Assembly (NCBI RefSeq): GCF_051020955.1
Contig: NW_027476187.1
Span: 372,001-436,000 of the forward strand
Direction: 5' to 3'
DNA length: 64,000 bases
From: Megalopta genalis
Taxonomy: Eukaryota > Arthropoda > Insecta > Hymenoptera > Halictidae
Shown here: positions 14,389 through 26,849 of the stretch, in pieces
Numbering within the stretch: position 1 is the first letter of the stretch
Layout of the letters: every line of letters begins with the position of its first letter
Notes under the pieces: model-generated
Seen by the model: only the letters and a program-made list of their open reading frames with translations
The model's database searches: none
Told to the model about the DNA's origin: nothing
Position numbers and translations under genes: made by a program

Positions 14389-14734
14389 TTTTCACGTCGT
14401 TTTATATTGTTTTACATTGCTTTACGTTGTGTTATGTTGTTTTACTTTGTTCAGTATAGATGATTTACGTTGATTCACGTTGATTTTCCTTGTTTTTCTT
14501 TGTCTCGCGCCTATGCTTTACGTTGTGTTACGTTGTTTTACTTTGGTTCACATTGATGATTTACATTGCTCTACGTTGTTTTACCGCGTTTTTCTTTGTT
14601 TCGCATTGATGATTTACGTTGTTTTACGTTGTTTTACTTTGTTTTTACGTAATTTTGCGGTGTTTTACGTTGTCTCATGATGTTCTTTAAAACAGTGTTA
14701 CGTTGTTCTACATTGTTATACGTTGTTCTTACAT
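14389..14734. repeat. T-rich degenerate 10-11 bp tandem repeat
   Basis: Variants of gttttacgtt, gtttcacatt and gatttacgttg follow one another with no unique sequence between them. The block bridges the 30-bp satellite and the hexamer array and shares no obvious unit with either. Confidence 0.75.
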
Positions 14735-15914
14735 TGTTAGAGGTACATGCGTAGAGGTAGTGGTTGAGGTAAAGGCATAGAAGTAGCGGCAGAGATAGAG
14801 GTAGAAGTAGAGATAGAGGTAGAGGTAGAGGCACATGTGTAGAGGTAGATGTAGATGTACAGGCGCAGAGTTAGAGGTACCGTCGTAGAGGCAGAGGTAC
14901 AGGTGTAGTGGTAGAGGTACAGGCGTAGAGGTAGTGGTAGAGGTGGAGGTACAGGCGTAGAGGTAGAGGTAGAGATAGAGGTGGAGGTAGAGGTACAGGT
15001 AGAGGTAGAGGTACAGGCGTAGCGGTAGAATGGAGGCAGAGGTAGAGGTAGAGGTAGAGTCATAGGTAGAGATAGAGGTAGAGGTACATGCGTAGATGTA
15101 GAGGCAGAGGTAGATGTATAGGCGTAAAGATAGAGGTAGAGGTAGAGGTAGAGGTAGAGGTAGAGGTAGAGGTAGAGGTAGAGGTCGAGGTAGAGGTAGA
15201 GGTAGAGGTAGAGGAAGAGGTAGAGGTAGAGGTACATACGCAGAGGTAGACGTAGACGTACAGGCGTAAAGGTAGAGGTAGAGGTAGAGGTAGAGTACAG
15301 GCGTAGAGATAGAGGTAGAGGGAGGATGTAGACGTATAGGCGTAGACGTAGAGGTAGTGGTAGAGGTAGAGGTACAGACAGTGGTAGTAGATGTAGAGGT
15401 AGATGTAGAGGTAGAGGTAGAGATACATGCGTAGAGGTAGAAGTAGGTGTACATGCATAGAGGTGGAGGTAGAGGTACATTTGTAGAGGTAGAGGTAGAG
15501 GTACATGCGTAGAGGTAGAGGCAGCGGAAGAAGTACAGTGGTAGAGGTAGAGGTAGAGGTTGAGGCAGAGGTAGAGGTAGAGGTAAAGTTAGAGGTAGAG
15601 GTAGAGGTAGAGGTAGAGGTAGAGGTACATACGCAGAGGTAGAGGTAGACTTACAGGCGCAAAGGTAGAGGTAGAGGTATAGGTAGAGGTAGAGGCGTAA
15701 AGGTAGAGGTAGTGGTAGAGGTAGAAGTACAGGCGTAGAAGTAGAGGTAGAGGTACAGGCGTAGAGGTAGAGGCATTGGCGTAGAGGTAGTGGTAGATGT
15801 AGTAGGTACAGGCGTAGCGTTAGAGGTACAGGTAGAGGTAGATGTAGCGGTAGATGTAGAGGTACAGGCGTAGAGGTAGAGATAGAGGTACAGGTAGAGA
15901 TAGATGTATAGGTT
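14735..15914. repeat. TAGAGG hexanucleotide array with variant spacers
   Basis: About 1.2 kb of (gaggta)n broken at fairly regular intervals by variants such as tacaggcgtagagg, tacatgcgtagagg and gatgtagagg. The minus strand reads as long Leu-Pro, Ser-Thr and Leu-Tyr runs. One frame stays open to 16,207, giving a 492-codon reading whose first roughly 95 codons lie in unique sequence. Low complexity explains the open frame. The unit is not the insect telomere repeat TTAGG. Confidence 0.92.
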
Positions 15915-16308
15915 AAACTATGGTGAAGCGTGCGTATGCTCCTGAAGGGAATAACCAGCCACAAATTGCAGATTTTATGGACCCATAGATTACGTTCCGC
16001 ACGAACCCTGCTTATCTTCATTTTTGCTTCCAACTTGTCTCTCGTTAAACGTTCGTTAATCGTGCACGGCGGAGCTAAATATGCATTCGGTATAAATCGA
16101 ATAACTTTCGCGGCAACACGTGCATGATATTCTGCATCTTTGGAAAAATGTAAATGAGAGGAGAGTTTACGGAAGGAACGATGACAGGGCGTCAGCGTAA
16201 TTGCCAATCCAACGTTTACGTTAACAATTGATCGAATGCACGGTGGTTCTCGTTTTTTTTAACCATCTACTTCTTTATAATATTTCATTTTTATTTGATT
16301 TTGACACA

Positions 16309-16425
16309 CTCGTTTCAGATCCCGTCGCAAAATTCATCTACCATTTCAGGATTGTGATTTGGTAACACGCTGGTCTTTTTTTCGAACTTCAAAAGTGGTA
16401 GATAAATTTTACGATTTGAAATGAG
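16309..16425. repeat. Imperfect inverted repeat, possible small foldback element
   Basis: The left arm (16,309-16,343) contains aaaattcatctacca, and the right arm (16,396-16,425) contains tggtagataaatttt. Outward of these both arms carry ctcgtttcagatc or its counterpart gatttgaaatgag. The arms differ at several bases and a short gap, and the spacer is about 50 bp. Confidence 0.55.
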
Positions 16426-17620
16426 CGCGTAAAAATCTGCATGTCACTAAAAAATGCAACACGGTACTGAATAAATCACAATTTCGATGGAATATTTCAA
16501 GTTTAACATAAATTTTCGAGATCAAAAAATAGTGGATTCTCTCTTTTTTCGTTTATTCTGCAACACTTCAGTTTTTTTCGCGTAAAAGAAAACGTCGCTT
16601 TATCTAATTTTTATCAAAAGTTCTTCGAATTTGACAGGCAACTTTGCCACTTTGCCCACCGTGCGTCATTTCGGAGAAGATTTGCAACATTGGTTCATTT
16701 TACCAATATCCTTGTTCCCGTCTTAATCGTTTGCCCGCTGTCGTGGATAGCACGGTGGTTCGCTAGGTGTTCGTTAAACACACGCGGCGCCACGCGAATC
16801 ACCCTGGATGATCCAACTTTGATAACCGATAACTAGTTTCTTTCGTGGATCCCTCAGTTTCGCGTTGGCCGATAAGTTTCCGTGTATCGACAACACTTAG
16901 CAACTTTCCCCGTCAATACCGTCGTTTCCGTCCGTGTACACTGCAGGTGCGGAATATCTGATCGTTTGTTTGCTGAACGCCGAACTTGGATTTTTAAGTG
17001 AATGTTTAGCCGTTCATACGACAGAGATCGCTCGAAAATTTCTTCGAGCTTTCATGCTCGAACCTCTGTCATAAGAGACAAGTTTCTTTTCTGGAACGAT
17101 TATGCAGAGTTTTTCGAATATCAGTCGAAGAACAATCGACATTCTTTTCCGTAGTTTTTCCGATTTTTAGTTCATCGCGCTCGGAGAATTTTAACATATT
17201 TGAATTAATTATAATGTGTTGAACTGTGACGTATGACGAACGTATTTATTCGGACAATGGTTGGGAATAATTAGACAGTCTAAATAATATTTTTTCGTAG
17301 AGAGATTAGTAAATCGATGCTTACCATAATGTTATTCTCACAGTGAAATCGTGTAACTAAAATGGCAGCGATAAAACAGTGATTATGGACTGTTAATTTT
17401 CATGCTAATTGCAAAGAATTGTAACGAAGAATATTTAATGAATATTCTACCCTCACAGTATAATTGGAAATCTTAAGTTTCTGTTGCTTTACAGTTTATA
17501 TTAACGATCAGATTTTCTTTCAAAACGCGTACGTTGCATAAGAACTAATTTAAAGTTTGCAAAGGACGAGTTTTAATTACTTTCGATGCTTTTCCTCCTA
17601 TGAAATGAATATTCATTTAT

Positions 17621-17649
17621 GAGGTAGAGGTAGAGGTAGAGGTAGAGGT
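17621..17649. repeat. Isolated short TAGAGG hexamer run
   Basis: Almost five perfect copies of gaggta in otherwise unique DNA, about 1.7 kb to the right of the large array of the same unit. They sit two bases after a 16-bp perfect palindrome. Confidence 0.85.
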
Positions 17650-20156
17650 TTTATAAACGATCAGATTTTTAATTAGTTCGAAACAATTCACGATGTATTG
17701 CATGAGTTAATGATTCACGATTATGATAAATCGATTATGATATCGGAGTCATTATAAATTAGTACAATTTAATTATTAGAAATTATTAGAAATTAGCATT
17801 TATGAATTATTATATTTCACTTACTAACAAGCTATAATCGTAGATCATTAATCAGGCTACTTTTTGCCCAGCACTGCCTCCGGCATAGCATTCATACTCG
17901 TCTAAATTGCAGCATGATTAAATATTAAATGGCATCGAATGCAAGTTGATACCGTGCCGAACGAATTTTGATGAAATCCTTATTACGCCGAACTAATTCT
18001 GATTCAATCCGAATTTCTGTAAATTAAATGACAAATAATATTAATATCGCGAATGCATTTACACGCTGGCAGATTATCTACTGGCGAACATTTGATACTC
18101 GATAACGCGAGCGTGAATCGTAACTAAGGATTTACGTTAGCCAATATTAATTAAACTTTACCGACGGTATTTCCGATCGTCAAGCGAAAACACCTTCGCT
18201 TTCCGTGCAGAAAAATGAAAACGAACGACGAATTCGCGATCGCAGATTTCAAAGCGCAGATTTCAAAGGGTGCCCAAATCTTGAAAATCTCGGGGAATCG
18301 GTAGAACGCGGTTTCCACGCAGGCGCTGCGCGCGAACAGAGCGTGTCGAGGTAACGAGGATTTACCTGCACGGGGTACATGGTTGACCGGTTAATTAAAT
18401 TTCCGCCAATAATGCCGGCTTAGGGGCGATATGGAAATTTTTACCGGTGGCCCGGCTCTCTCCGATCGCTCGAACGCGATCCACACGAGGTTAATGGAGA
18501 AACATGACTGGCCAGCTTAACAGGGAGCCGGCCATTCTCGCGACGTTACTATCTTTCTCCGTGGCTGGTAATTGTACATAATTACGCTCGCTATCGTTCG
18601 CGATAAGGGGGTGGAACCGGGTCCCGTTCCATCCTCCTAGATCCTGCGATGATTATGCGACTCTACAGCTGTACGAAATTGCGATTGCGAGTAGTTTGTC
18701 GTAATTTGTTCGCAATCTACGCCGATCTTGAGGAGCCCCGCGGCTATCGTTCGTACTTTAATGCAGGGCCAGGACGCGACGTAAGAATCGCTAATTGCGC
18801 CAACACAGATCAGGATCGATGTGTAATTATGAACATCGTGTAGCCGGCAGGACGTTTAACAGATTGCTAGCTACGAAAATTGCAAGTTTCGGTGTGATTC
18901 ATCCCGGTTTTGATAACAATCGCGCTGTTGTGCCCGGCGAAGGTAAATACTCCGCAGCAAGGCGGAGTAATTCCTGGCTGTTGTAGATTTCGTTCTGCTT
19001 TTTAGGAGGAGCGGCTGCTTTAATTAATTTCGAGTGTTTGCAATCGATGCTTGTAGAGCACGGCACTGATTAAAACGGGCAAAGCGAATCACTCGTTTCT
19101 TCCTAGTTCGGTCTTAGGATGTTATTTTGAGAACTTTGCAATGGAATCAATACTTTGCATCATCGTTTTCTGACGGATTCTCGAGCGAATGTGCGTTTAC
19201 GGCAACAATGAATCGACGTTAATTATCGGAGTCAGGCGATTTTGTCGAGGCACGAAACTGTGAACACATCTGGCATTATTATTTGGAACTTATTGAAGCT
19301 ATTGAAGGAATAATTTATTTTTACCGAGCTTTATTCGGGCAAATAAAATCTTTATTGCAAAATTTATTCATATTTAGCTGTTTATACACCGTCCACGTTA
19401 ATTTTGTAAAATACGTGGTCGCTAATGAGTCCATAATTAATGCGACCGCATTGAAAATGAGCTGTAAATAAATATAATAAATGAATAATTAAATTTAAAT
19501 GATTAAATAAAAGATTTGGTGCGGGTTAAAAATATTTTAAAATACAGGTTGGAGGGTGTACGTTGAAATTAATAATAGACTGAATAATGAATTCAAATGA
19601 ATAATAATTAAGATGGCAATAATTATGTGTGTATGTATAATATCAACGATTACGTGTAATTCATTACAATAGTATTCGTAACGAAGTTTCTATTTTCAAA
19701 CAACTAATTGGACAATTTATGGAATGTGTGTCAGAGAGATATCGAAAATCTAGCTGTGACTTGCGTTCTTTATTAAAGAAGTGAAAGATTTTAAATCTCG
19801 AGGAGAAGGGATTTGCGGATTTTCATATTTACTTCGGGGAAAGGAATTTGCAAGTGAAATCGAAGGAAGGTGAGAAAATGAAATTTCGGTTCGCCGGAAG
19901 TAGCGGCCATGAACTGCACGTGTATCAAAAATTTAGTTTTAAAAAAAAGTGCCCTAGAACCACGATTATCGTAGATTGCGAGAAACGCCGAGTATTTTTA
20001 CCTTTATTTTCAACCGACGGAGATGGAGAGGCAAACTCCTTCGCCGATAAACAATGCAATCCGTGTACAGCATCACCCACTTGAATGCGTTACGTAAATT
20101 CGCTCTGACTTTGTCCTTTTCCATTTCCACTTTTTATTCTCTTCGTTTTTCTAACG

Positions 20157-20490
20157 CCGCATTCACTTCAAAAATCGTTCCAAACAAAATCCACCCGAAG
20201 ACGGCATCGAGCTAAAAATTGACAGGTTAAGTCAACTGTAAATTTCTTGCGTTTCCATCGAAAGCTGTCAGAACGTGTGAAAATAGGGCGCCGTAAAAAA
20301 TTATGTTGCAGCCGCTTCGAAAAATCGTTTCAAATAAAATTCATTCGTCGACGACGTTGCGCTAAAATTTGACAGATTAAGTCGATCATAAATTTCTTAT
20401 AAATAACGATAAAACTGTTCGAATGCACCCTAAAAATAGGGTGCTATTACAAATTATATAACAGTGAATTAAAAAATCGTTCCAAACGAA
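20157..20490. repeat. Diverged tandem repeat of about 155 bp
   Basis: Copy one (20,157-20,311) and copy two (20,312-20,465) share in order gccgc..ttc, aaaaatcgtt.caaa.aaaat, gctaaaa.ttgacag.ttaa and taaatttctt. A third partial copy starts near 20,470 (aaaaaatcgttccaaacg). Divergence is substantial, so the duplication is old. Confidence 0.65.
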
Positions 20491-22633
20491 ATCTTGAAAA
20501 ATCGTCAGAATTAAAAAATTTCGGAGTCTTTTACTTTGCTTCCTCTTTAATCAAAGAATCTAATACACAGTAACTTCATTACCACATTCTCAAGTACTAT
20601 TTCATAAACACAATTTTCCGTCACAAAACCGCGGATATAAGCGCGAGTCTCATTGGACGAGCTTCTAGCTAACTAGATCAGATTTACTCAGCTTGGAAAC
20701 GAAGTCTCCCAATTCATGCGTCTCTTATCCCAGCCAGTTCCAAGCAATCCTCTTCTGGGTCGATTCGTAGCTGACTTTCTATAGTCGAAGCCACTAGGTT
20801 CCCGTGAGATCGGGGTTCTAAGGCGAGGGATCTTTATTCCTCCTGGCTGTAAAGAAATTTTTCTCCTGAGAGTTTCTTATTACGAGAACCAATCAGCTCT
20901 GCTTGACCGTCTTGTACCGTGCCGTTAATCGTCGTTTAGGTCTACGTAGTTGAACGTGAAGTTAATTCGGATCTCGTTTATACCCGCGGTTGCGAAATAC
21001 AATAATTTCTCCCGGAAATGCCAAGTTTCGGATTGCTGTAAATTTCCCTGTGCTAGTCCTGTGCCTATGTAATTTATTGCTTCGAATCGTGTCGTGTGGC
21101 CTCCGAGTTGCCTTCGAATCGTGTCACGTGGCCTCTGAATTGCTTCGAATCCTGGCAAAAAGATAGAAATGAAAAAGTTAAGTCATCGTTTTTATTCTAG
21201 CATTATTCTAGCATTTTCTTCCAGCATGCCTTTTTTGGCCGACTGCCTCGAGTTTCTATAAAAACGAGCCTGAAGCCTCGAAAAAATCGCGTCTCACCGC
21301 GACTTAATATTCTCAGATCTGCGTGTTTCGATTCCGATCTTCGAACATTTCAGGGAGAAACTGTTGTACGTAGGGCGCAAACCGCTATCAGAGGTGCACA
21401 AGCAGGACAAACTACACCGTCATCAAAATCAGGCTCGTGTGCGGCTGTGGTTCAGAAGCCAGGCTGGTTCTCCTACTCGAAGGATGTGTCCTCTCGAGTG
21501 TCGCTTCGTTGTTGGATTATCGGAGTAATTATTATCGATAATCCAATTAATTATTCAATAGTCCATCTTAATTGTTGGATTGCCGGTGTAATCTGTAATA
21601 TATATCGACAGGCAAACTAGCGGGCCCACCGACGCTGTCGATCGCAAAAATGTTAACGAGATTCGATGTAGTGGTGGGCTAGAAAAGTGCATCGCCGGGA
21701 ACGTGTTGCGATTCGCTGTAGCAATGCTGAACGTTCAGGAAAGTTCCCTTGAAACCGAACCGATGCAACATCTGGAGAACATTCCCTCGCGAGAATATTT
21801 CCGCCGCAAAGGGTTAACACACTTCGCGCGCCGATGTTCGTTTCTTTCGGTGTTCGGTCTAATTTTGAGACGCCGAAGTATTTCGATTCAAACGAACCAG
21901 ATGCAAACGGCTATGCCGCGTTCGTCCCGCACACTTTCTTTCAACCGCGCGGGTTTCTTCTCGCAGTCGTTGCCTCTGTTTCAAGGATATAGGGGCTCGT
22001 AACCGAGGTAAAAAGATCGTTACGGGTCATGGACTAGGACCGAGCCTTTATCTCCTTTACCTTGCCCCCCATCCCGACATAACCCAATTCAGCCTAAGTC
22101 TGAAAGTAGTCGTCGGGATTCTATCGAACGCGTTCTCCCGTCACGTTGATTCCAGAGATAATTACGCGTGCATTATGTTACCGCTCGCTGATCCGCGGCA
22201 AAGCCTTTCGTGTTCGGTTCTGCCCGCGAGAAATCTCGAACGTATCCGCCATTCGACTCACGATTACCTGTTCGCCGCATTATCCGTGAGAGAACCGCGC
22301 CGGAAAATTTGCACGAGCTAGATGCCGATATTCGTGTCCATGTTCCTGTTACATGATCGGTTCTGCGTTCGAACTGCTATGCTGTTACATCCTGTGGGAA
22401 ATTCGGCGGTCGCTCTTTTGAGAGAATGAGCAGATCAAATGGTACGATGGAATATTGTTTTAATGTTAACGTTGTGATACGAATTGGGCTGCGGGGATAA
22501 CGAGACATACAACAGGACAGAAATCGGGAGAACTTGCGATTTGATCTCGATCGGATCACTATTTTATTGTGGAGTATTTTGTAATATTCGGCTGCATTTG
22601 CTTTGTTTATGCTTCGATAAAAATACGTGGTAT
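20491..22633. other. Intergenic DNA, no gene recognised
   Basis: Single-copy sequence without a recognisable coding region; the longest open frame is about 100 codons (21,703-22,002) and matches nothing I know. It contains a 31-32 bp tandem repeat (21,077-21,155: ttgcttcgaatcgtgtc, 2.5 copies) and a stretch near 21,258-21,299 resembling the inner arm of the foldback elements at 41,460 and 56,343. Confidence 0.6.
21077..21155. repeat. Short 31-32 bp tandem repeat, 2.5 copies
   Basis: Copies start at 21,077, 21,108 and 21,140; each begins ttgc.ttcgaatc, and the first two continue into gtgtc.cgtggcctc or gtgtcgtgtggcctc. Confidence 0.7.
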
Positions 22634-22835
22634 GTCTCATTCGATAAATATTTATTCTTTCATTTCCCTTATTTTTGGACACAAAAATTCAACGTGTCTC
22701 ATTCGATATATATTTATTATTTCATTTCACTTATTTCTGAATTAAAATATTCAACTCGTCTCATTCGACAAATATTTATTCTGTTTTTTTTTAATAAAGA
22801 TATTTAATGTACCTCATTCGATATATATATGAAAT
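22634..22835. repeat. AT-rich tandem repeat of about 60 bp
   Basis: Four units start at about 22,634, 22,695, 22,758 and 22,811, each with gtctcattcgataaatat or a close variant followed by T-rich sequence and an attaaaatattcaac-like tail. Related words occur at 54,822 and 62,300-62,545, so this may be a dispersed family. Confidence 0.65.
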
Positions 22836-25800
22836 TAATTATGCCCGAAATCAAAGCAAATAAACCAATCCGCAGTGTATTACTATCACTGCATCATGCG
22901 AAATTGATTGATCTAAAAGTCAAGTTCATTCTCTGACATCCTTTTCGATCGAAATCCCTGAGAGAACATTTTAAAAACTACGAGAGCGTCGCCGATCAAA
23001 GATTCTGTCCCCCTAAATCAAAAACATTACCAGAAAATAGTGTCGACAAACTACAAAGAGTTTTCCGGGGCTGAAAGGGTGAAACAATTGACTAGTACCT
23101 GCGAGACACAAACAGATTGAACAATAAAGGTAAATAAAAAGTTCTTTAACACGAACCAGTCTGGCATCAATTACTGCGACCCATCCGCGTGGACGGCTAT
23201 TATGAGGACAAGCAACAGGGAGTTACGCGGTCGAGACATTTAAACATGACACAATTGCTCAATTAGCCGTGTCGTGAAGTAATAAAACCGTCCACGCTAC
23301 GGAATTTATTCGCGACTTTGCACGGGCATGGAGTCTCCATCTTTTATGCATTCCAAGTTTCCCCGAGAACTTCCAATATGACAGCGCCATTGAGGGTCTC
23401 GAGTTTCCTCGCGATACATCGCCTCCTCCACCCCCATCTTTCCCAACTTCCACGTTTCGCTCGCGATCGTAATATCATCCGTGTTTCTTCTTTGCTAATC
23501 TTTCGCTGAAACTCGGTTACTTCGGCGAGGAGTTGACCATCGGATGCGATGCTGCTCCCGTTCTTCCGAGAACCATCCAACATTCCGCGGAGAAACCGCA
23601 GTCACCAATTTCCTCTTTTGTTTCGAATGTTCGAGAATTCCGCGGAGACGTGCCGCAGAACGTGCGACACAGTTTTATAAAAGCCGAATCATTTTGAACG
23701 CACGAGAAAGTATACTCTGTCGTCGGGAAGTTCTTTCCTCGCGCTATGTCGCCGCTTCCGATTGCCTGTCTATAAGAGGAATTCTGATGTTCTCTGTCCG
23801 GTTAACAGTTTTCGACGAGTATATGCGTCCTAACGCAAAATGTTGACATTTCTTTGCGACGGGTATACATATTTTGTATATTCATAGCTCGATATTCTTC
23901 GTTAAATTATCGATTGTATGAAGGCGTTGCATTTGAACGAAATATGAAGAAAATATGCAGTAGACTTGCACACTTTTTAAAGACATTGCATTCTTTCGAA
24001 AGCAGCAAAAATTGTATATGGATCGAAAAACTTAAACTACGAACAATACAAATATAAATATAATTAAATATAATTAAATATAAATAGAATTAAATACAAA
24101 TATAATTAAATATAAATATAATATAAAGAATTTGAAAAGGTATATGAAGAAATAACAAGCATTTAATCCAATTGCTAATAAGTTATTTGCATTCGAGTGA
24201 ACAAAATTTCATGGTTACAAATGCATACGTCCCCCAATTAGTTTGATTGAACAAAGCTCTGATCCACTTATGTGAGTTAGAAACACAACGTCCTCTTACA
24301 CGGAATTGCAACACATAATACAAACGAGCAATGCGCGCCACGGAACGTTACTTAACGTTATTGCTTTAACGTTGCTTCGCTGTTTAGCAATAAACGTTCG
24401 CCGGCTCGACGCGTAGTCCGACAGCCCGGAGAGTTGTGCTAAAAATCGCAGCGTACTCTGATTTTCGAAAAAAAAGCTGAAAAGAAAACGGCAGGCCAGA
24501 ATAGACCTCCAGCATCGCCGTTGGTTGGTTAAAGGGGAACCGTATTTCCCTTTTGATATTCTATGACATCGCAGTCACATAGCGGGCAAACAAAAAATGC
24601 CTGCACTCTTTTTTCATTTATCATAACGTATTTCGCATTATCCTAGCTCGACCGGCGCTGTCTAGAATAGGAAACACGATGCCGGAACAAAAATGTAAAA
24701 TATGTCAAGATATAGCGAACGACGGCTTTGCCCCGCGTCAAAAGGGAACCCTGTTCCGAATGATTGAGCAGAACCTGTGTGTATGAAAACATTTTGCACT
24801 TTGATGTTGAACGTTGTTTTTCTCTCGTGACACGAATCGGAAAAAAAAATTTTCATAACACTCTATGAATAATCCATTACTCAAATTAAATGCGACACAT
24901 GATACCTTCCGGCCCGGGTCGTTCGTTATTATATCGTTTCCTTTCTTTTTCTCTTATTTTCTTGAAATTCTTCTCGTCGAAATTATCGATAAATTCGATA
25001 CAACGAACCGCGATAGAACGGACGCAGCGCGAACCGGAAATAGTTTTCATATTTCAAAAAATCGGGCATTCCGTTTCGTATAAGTTCGCATTGTTTGCTC
25101 ACCGAAACGCGGTCCGATTTTATAAATTAAATTCGGCAACGCGAATTAATGTTGACGTATCGGGAAACCGTGCCGCCAGCAAAATTTACTTTTATCCTGT
25201 AAAACACCGGGCTCACAATAATTATCCATTATTGCAGACTAATAAATATCCGCAGAGCTAATAAAAGTGTGTGTCGTACCGACCTGTGTATCGTTTCGTC
25301 GCATTAAATTATGCGTATCCGTTTCCGGTTCATTGTGCACCCTCGCACCGAGAGCGTCGCTGTGTAAGTGTACGCACCGGTGGCAACATTTTTATTAGTT
25401 TGTTCTGTCGAGTTGCGATTCTGTTTCACGTTTGACGCACTTCCGTAAATCCTTCACATTCCTCAGCCGGCTCGCGTAATACTGAAACAACGCCCGCCAC
25501 CACCGATCGATACACGAATGTATACATTAATCTTTGACCTTCTCTCCGTCCCGTCGCCGTATTATTATGCAAAACGGTCTTATTTCGAATTTGCCTACCA
25601 GCCCTGCGGAAATGTCTGCAATGGGAGTTATGAAAATGCGGCAAGGGACCTTGAAAGCTGGTCAACGTTCTTTTTAGTATTTCCGTGACTTCAGCCAGCA
25701 ATTTCCTCTTAAAGGAATGCTTTTCTTTTTACGTTCTACAGCGAATTCCCTTCTTCGTGAAACATTCAACCACTAACACCTGTTCCTGCGCAATTAGCTC

Positions 25801-26849
25801 TAATTCTATGCTTCTCTTGAGGCTAGCTTTTCAGTTATGCTTAGATTTTACAGTTGTCGTATTATAGACCGCGGAATACCTCTTCAGGTTCTTAGTCTTG
25901 CTGAGGATTTTTAGGAGACTTGAGATAGTGCAATTTGATTTTGCGCAACATTTTCGGAGTAATCATTGCACCGTGGATCTTTATGATAATGAAAAATTAT
26001 CTGTGATAACTGTAGAGAATATAGATCAGGCGGAAATGTCGTTCATGATTTAATCATTTTAATAAATCGTGCAGAATAGAAAGAGATTTTCGAATTCTTC
26101 TAATGTCTGCACAGTTTTGCTTCTGTGTTAGTCTTTCTTTGTAAAAAAGTGCATAAAATCCACTGTTTACTTATCATTGCTTAAATATATTCTTGCATTT
26201 ATAATGTGAATTAGATTATAGTATCTTGTTCAGGAGAGTACTCAGTACAATTTTATTTTAGTCAATAATTTTTTCATTATTTCATAAAAATAAATAATCG
26301 GTAAATTAGAACGATTTTTCAAGGTTTGTAATTTTGTGTCGAAAAACTGGAATATTCTGTTCACATTAAGCATAGTTTTCTTCGAACACCTACTTTGGTA
26401 AATAAGAAGAGACACTGAAATTGAAAAAATTTTAATATTTTTCACAGAGAAATCATAACTGCTCACATTGCTAATAGAATACGTAAGGTTAAATAATTGA
26501 AAGAAATAAGAACTGAGCTCGCAAAGATTCAAAAGAAAATAGCAAAACGCAGCTAAATGCGACCCTTGCGCGTAAAATTAATCATGAAACGTTCAACTGA
26601 ATCGCATAGAGTACCTTTCCATGTATCAATGCAGTGGTTTGTATGAAAATCGCTTTTCGAGGGTAACTTATAAACGATCTGTTCTCAAACGAGGGTCTCT
26701 GGAATCTACTTTCTCCGATCAGCGAAAACCGGAGGGCGCTCCTCGTTAGCAAGTTCTCTGAGCAGTCAGTTCGGCGATGGTCTAAATCTAAAATATGATG
26801 GCTGAAATCTGCTCGAGGATTATGGTGCGTCGAGTATTTCGATCTAATG
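22836..26849. other. Intergenic DNA, no gene recognised
   Basis: No open frame with family resemblance. An AT-rich low-complexity stretch (aatataattaaatata words) lies at 24,045-24,130. Open frames at 24,890-25,261 and 25,426-25,701 are about 90-123 codons and look like chance. Confidence 0.6.

Larger units (their letters stand above)
15915..20156. other. Intergenic DNA, no gene recognised
   Basis: AT-rich single-copy sequence with a GC-richer patch at about 18,200-18,800. Open frames are short (under about 80 codons) and match no family I know. It contains an imperfect inverted repeat at 16,309-16,425, a nested hairpin at 17,020-17,070, a 16-bp palindrome (aaatgaat/attcattt) at 17,603-17,618, and five isolated gaggta hexamers at 17,621-17,649. 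An exon of a host gene cannot be excluded without transcript data. Confidence 0.6.

Noticed and set aside
14735..15914. Telomeric repeat
   Set aside because: The insect telomere unit is TTAGG; TAGAGG is a different hexamer, interrupted by variants and internal to the sequence.
14729..16207. A 492-codon minus-strand frame rich in Leu-Pro and Ser-Thr as a mucin-like gene
   Set aside because: It is a translation of the TAGAGG array. The unique first roughly 95 codons match nothing I know, and the end falls in another tandem repeat.
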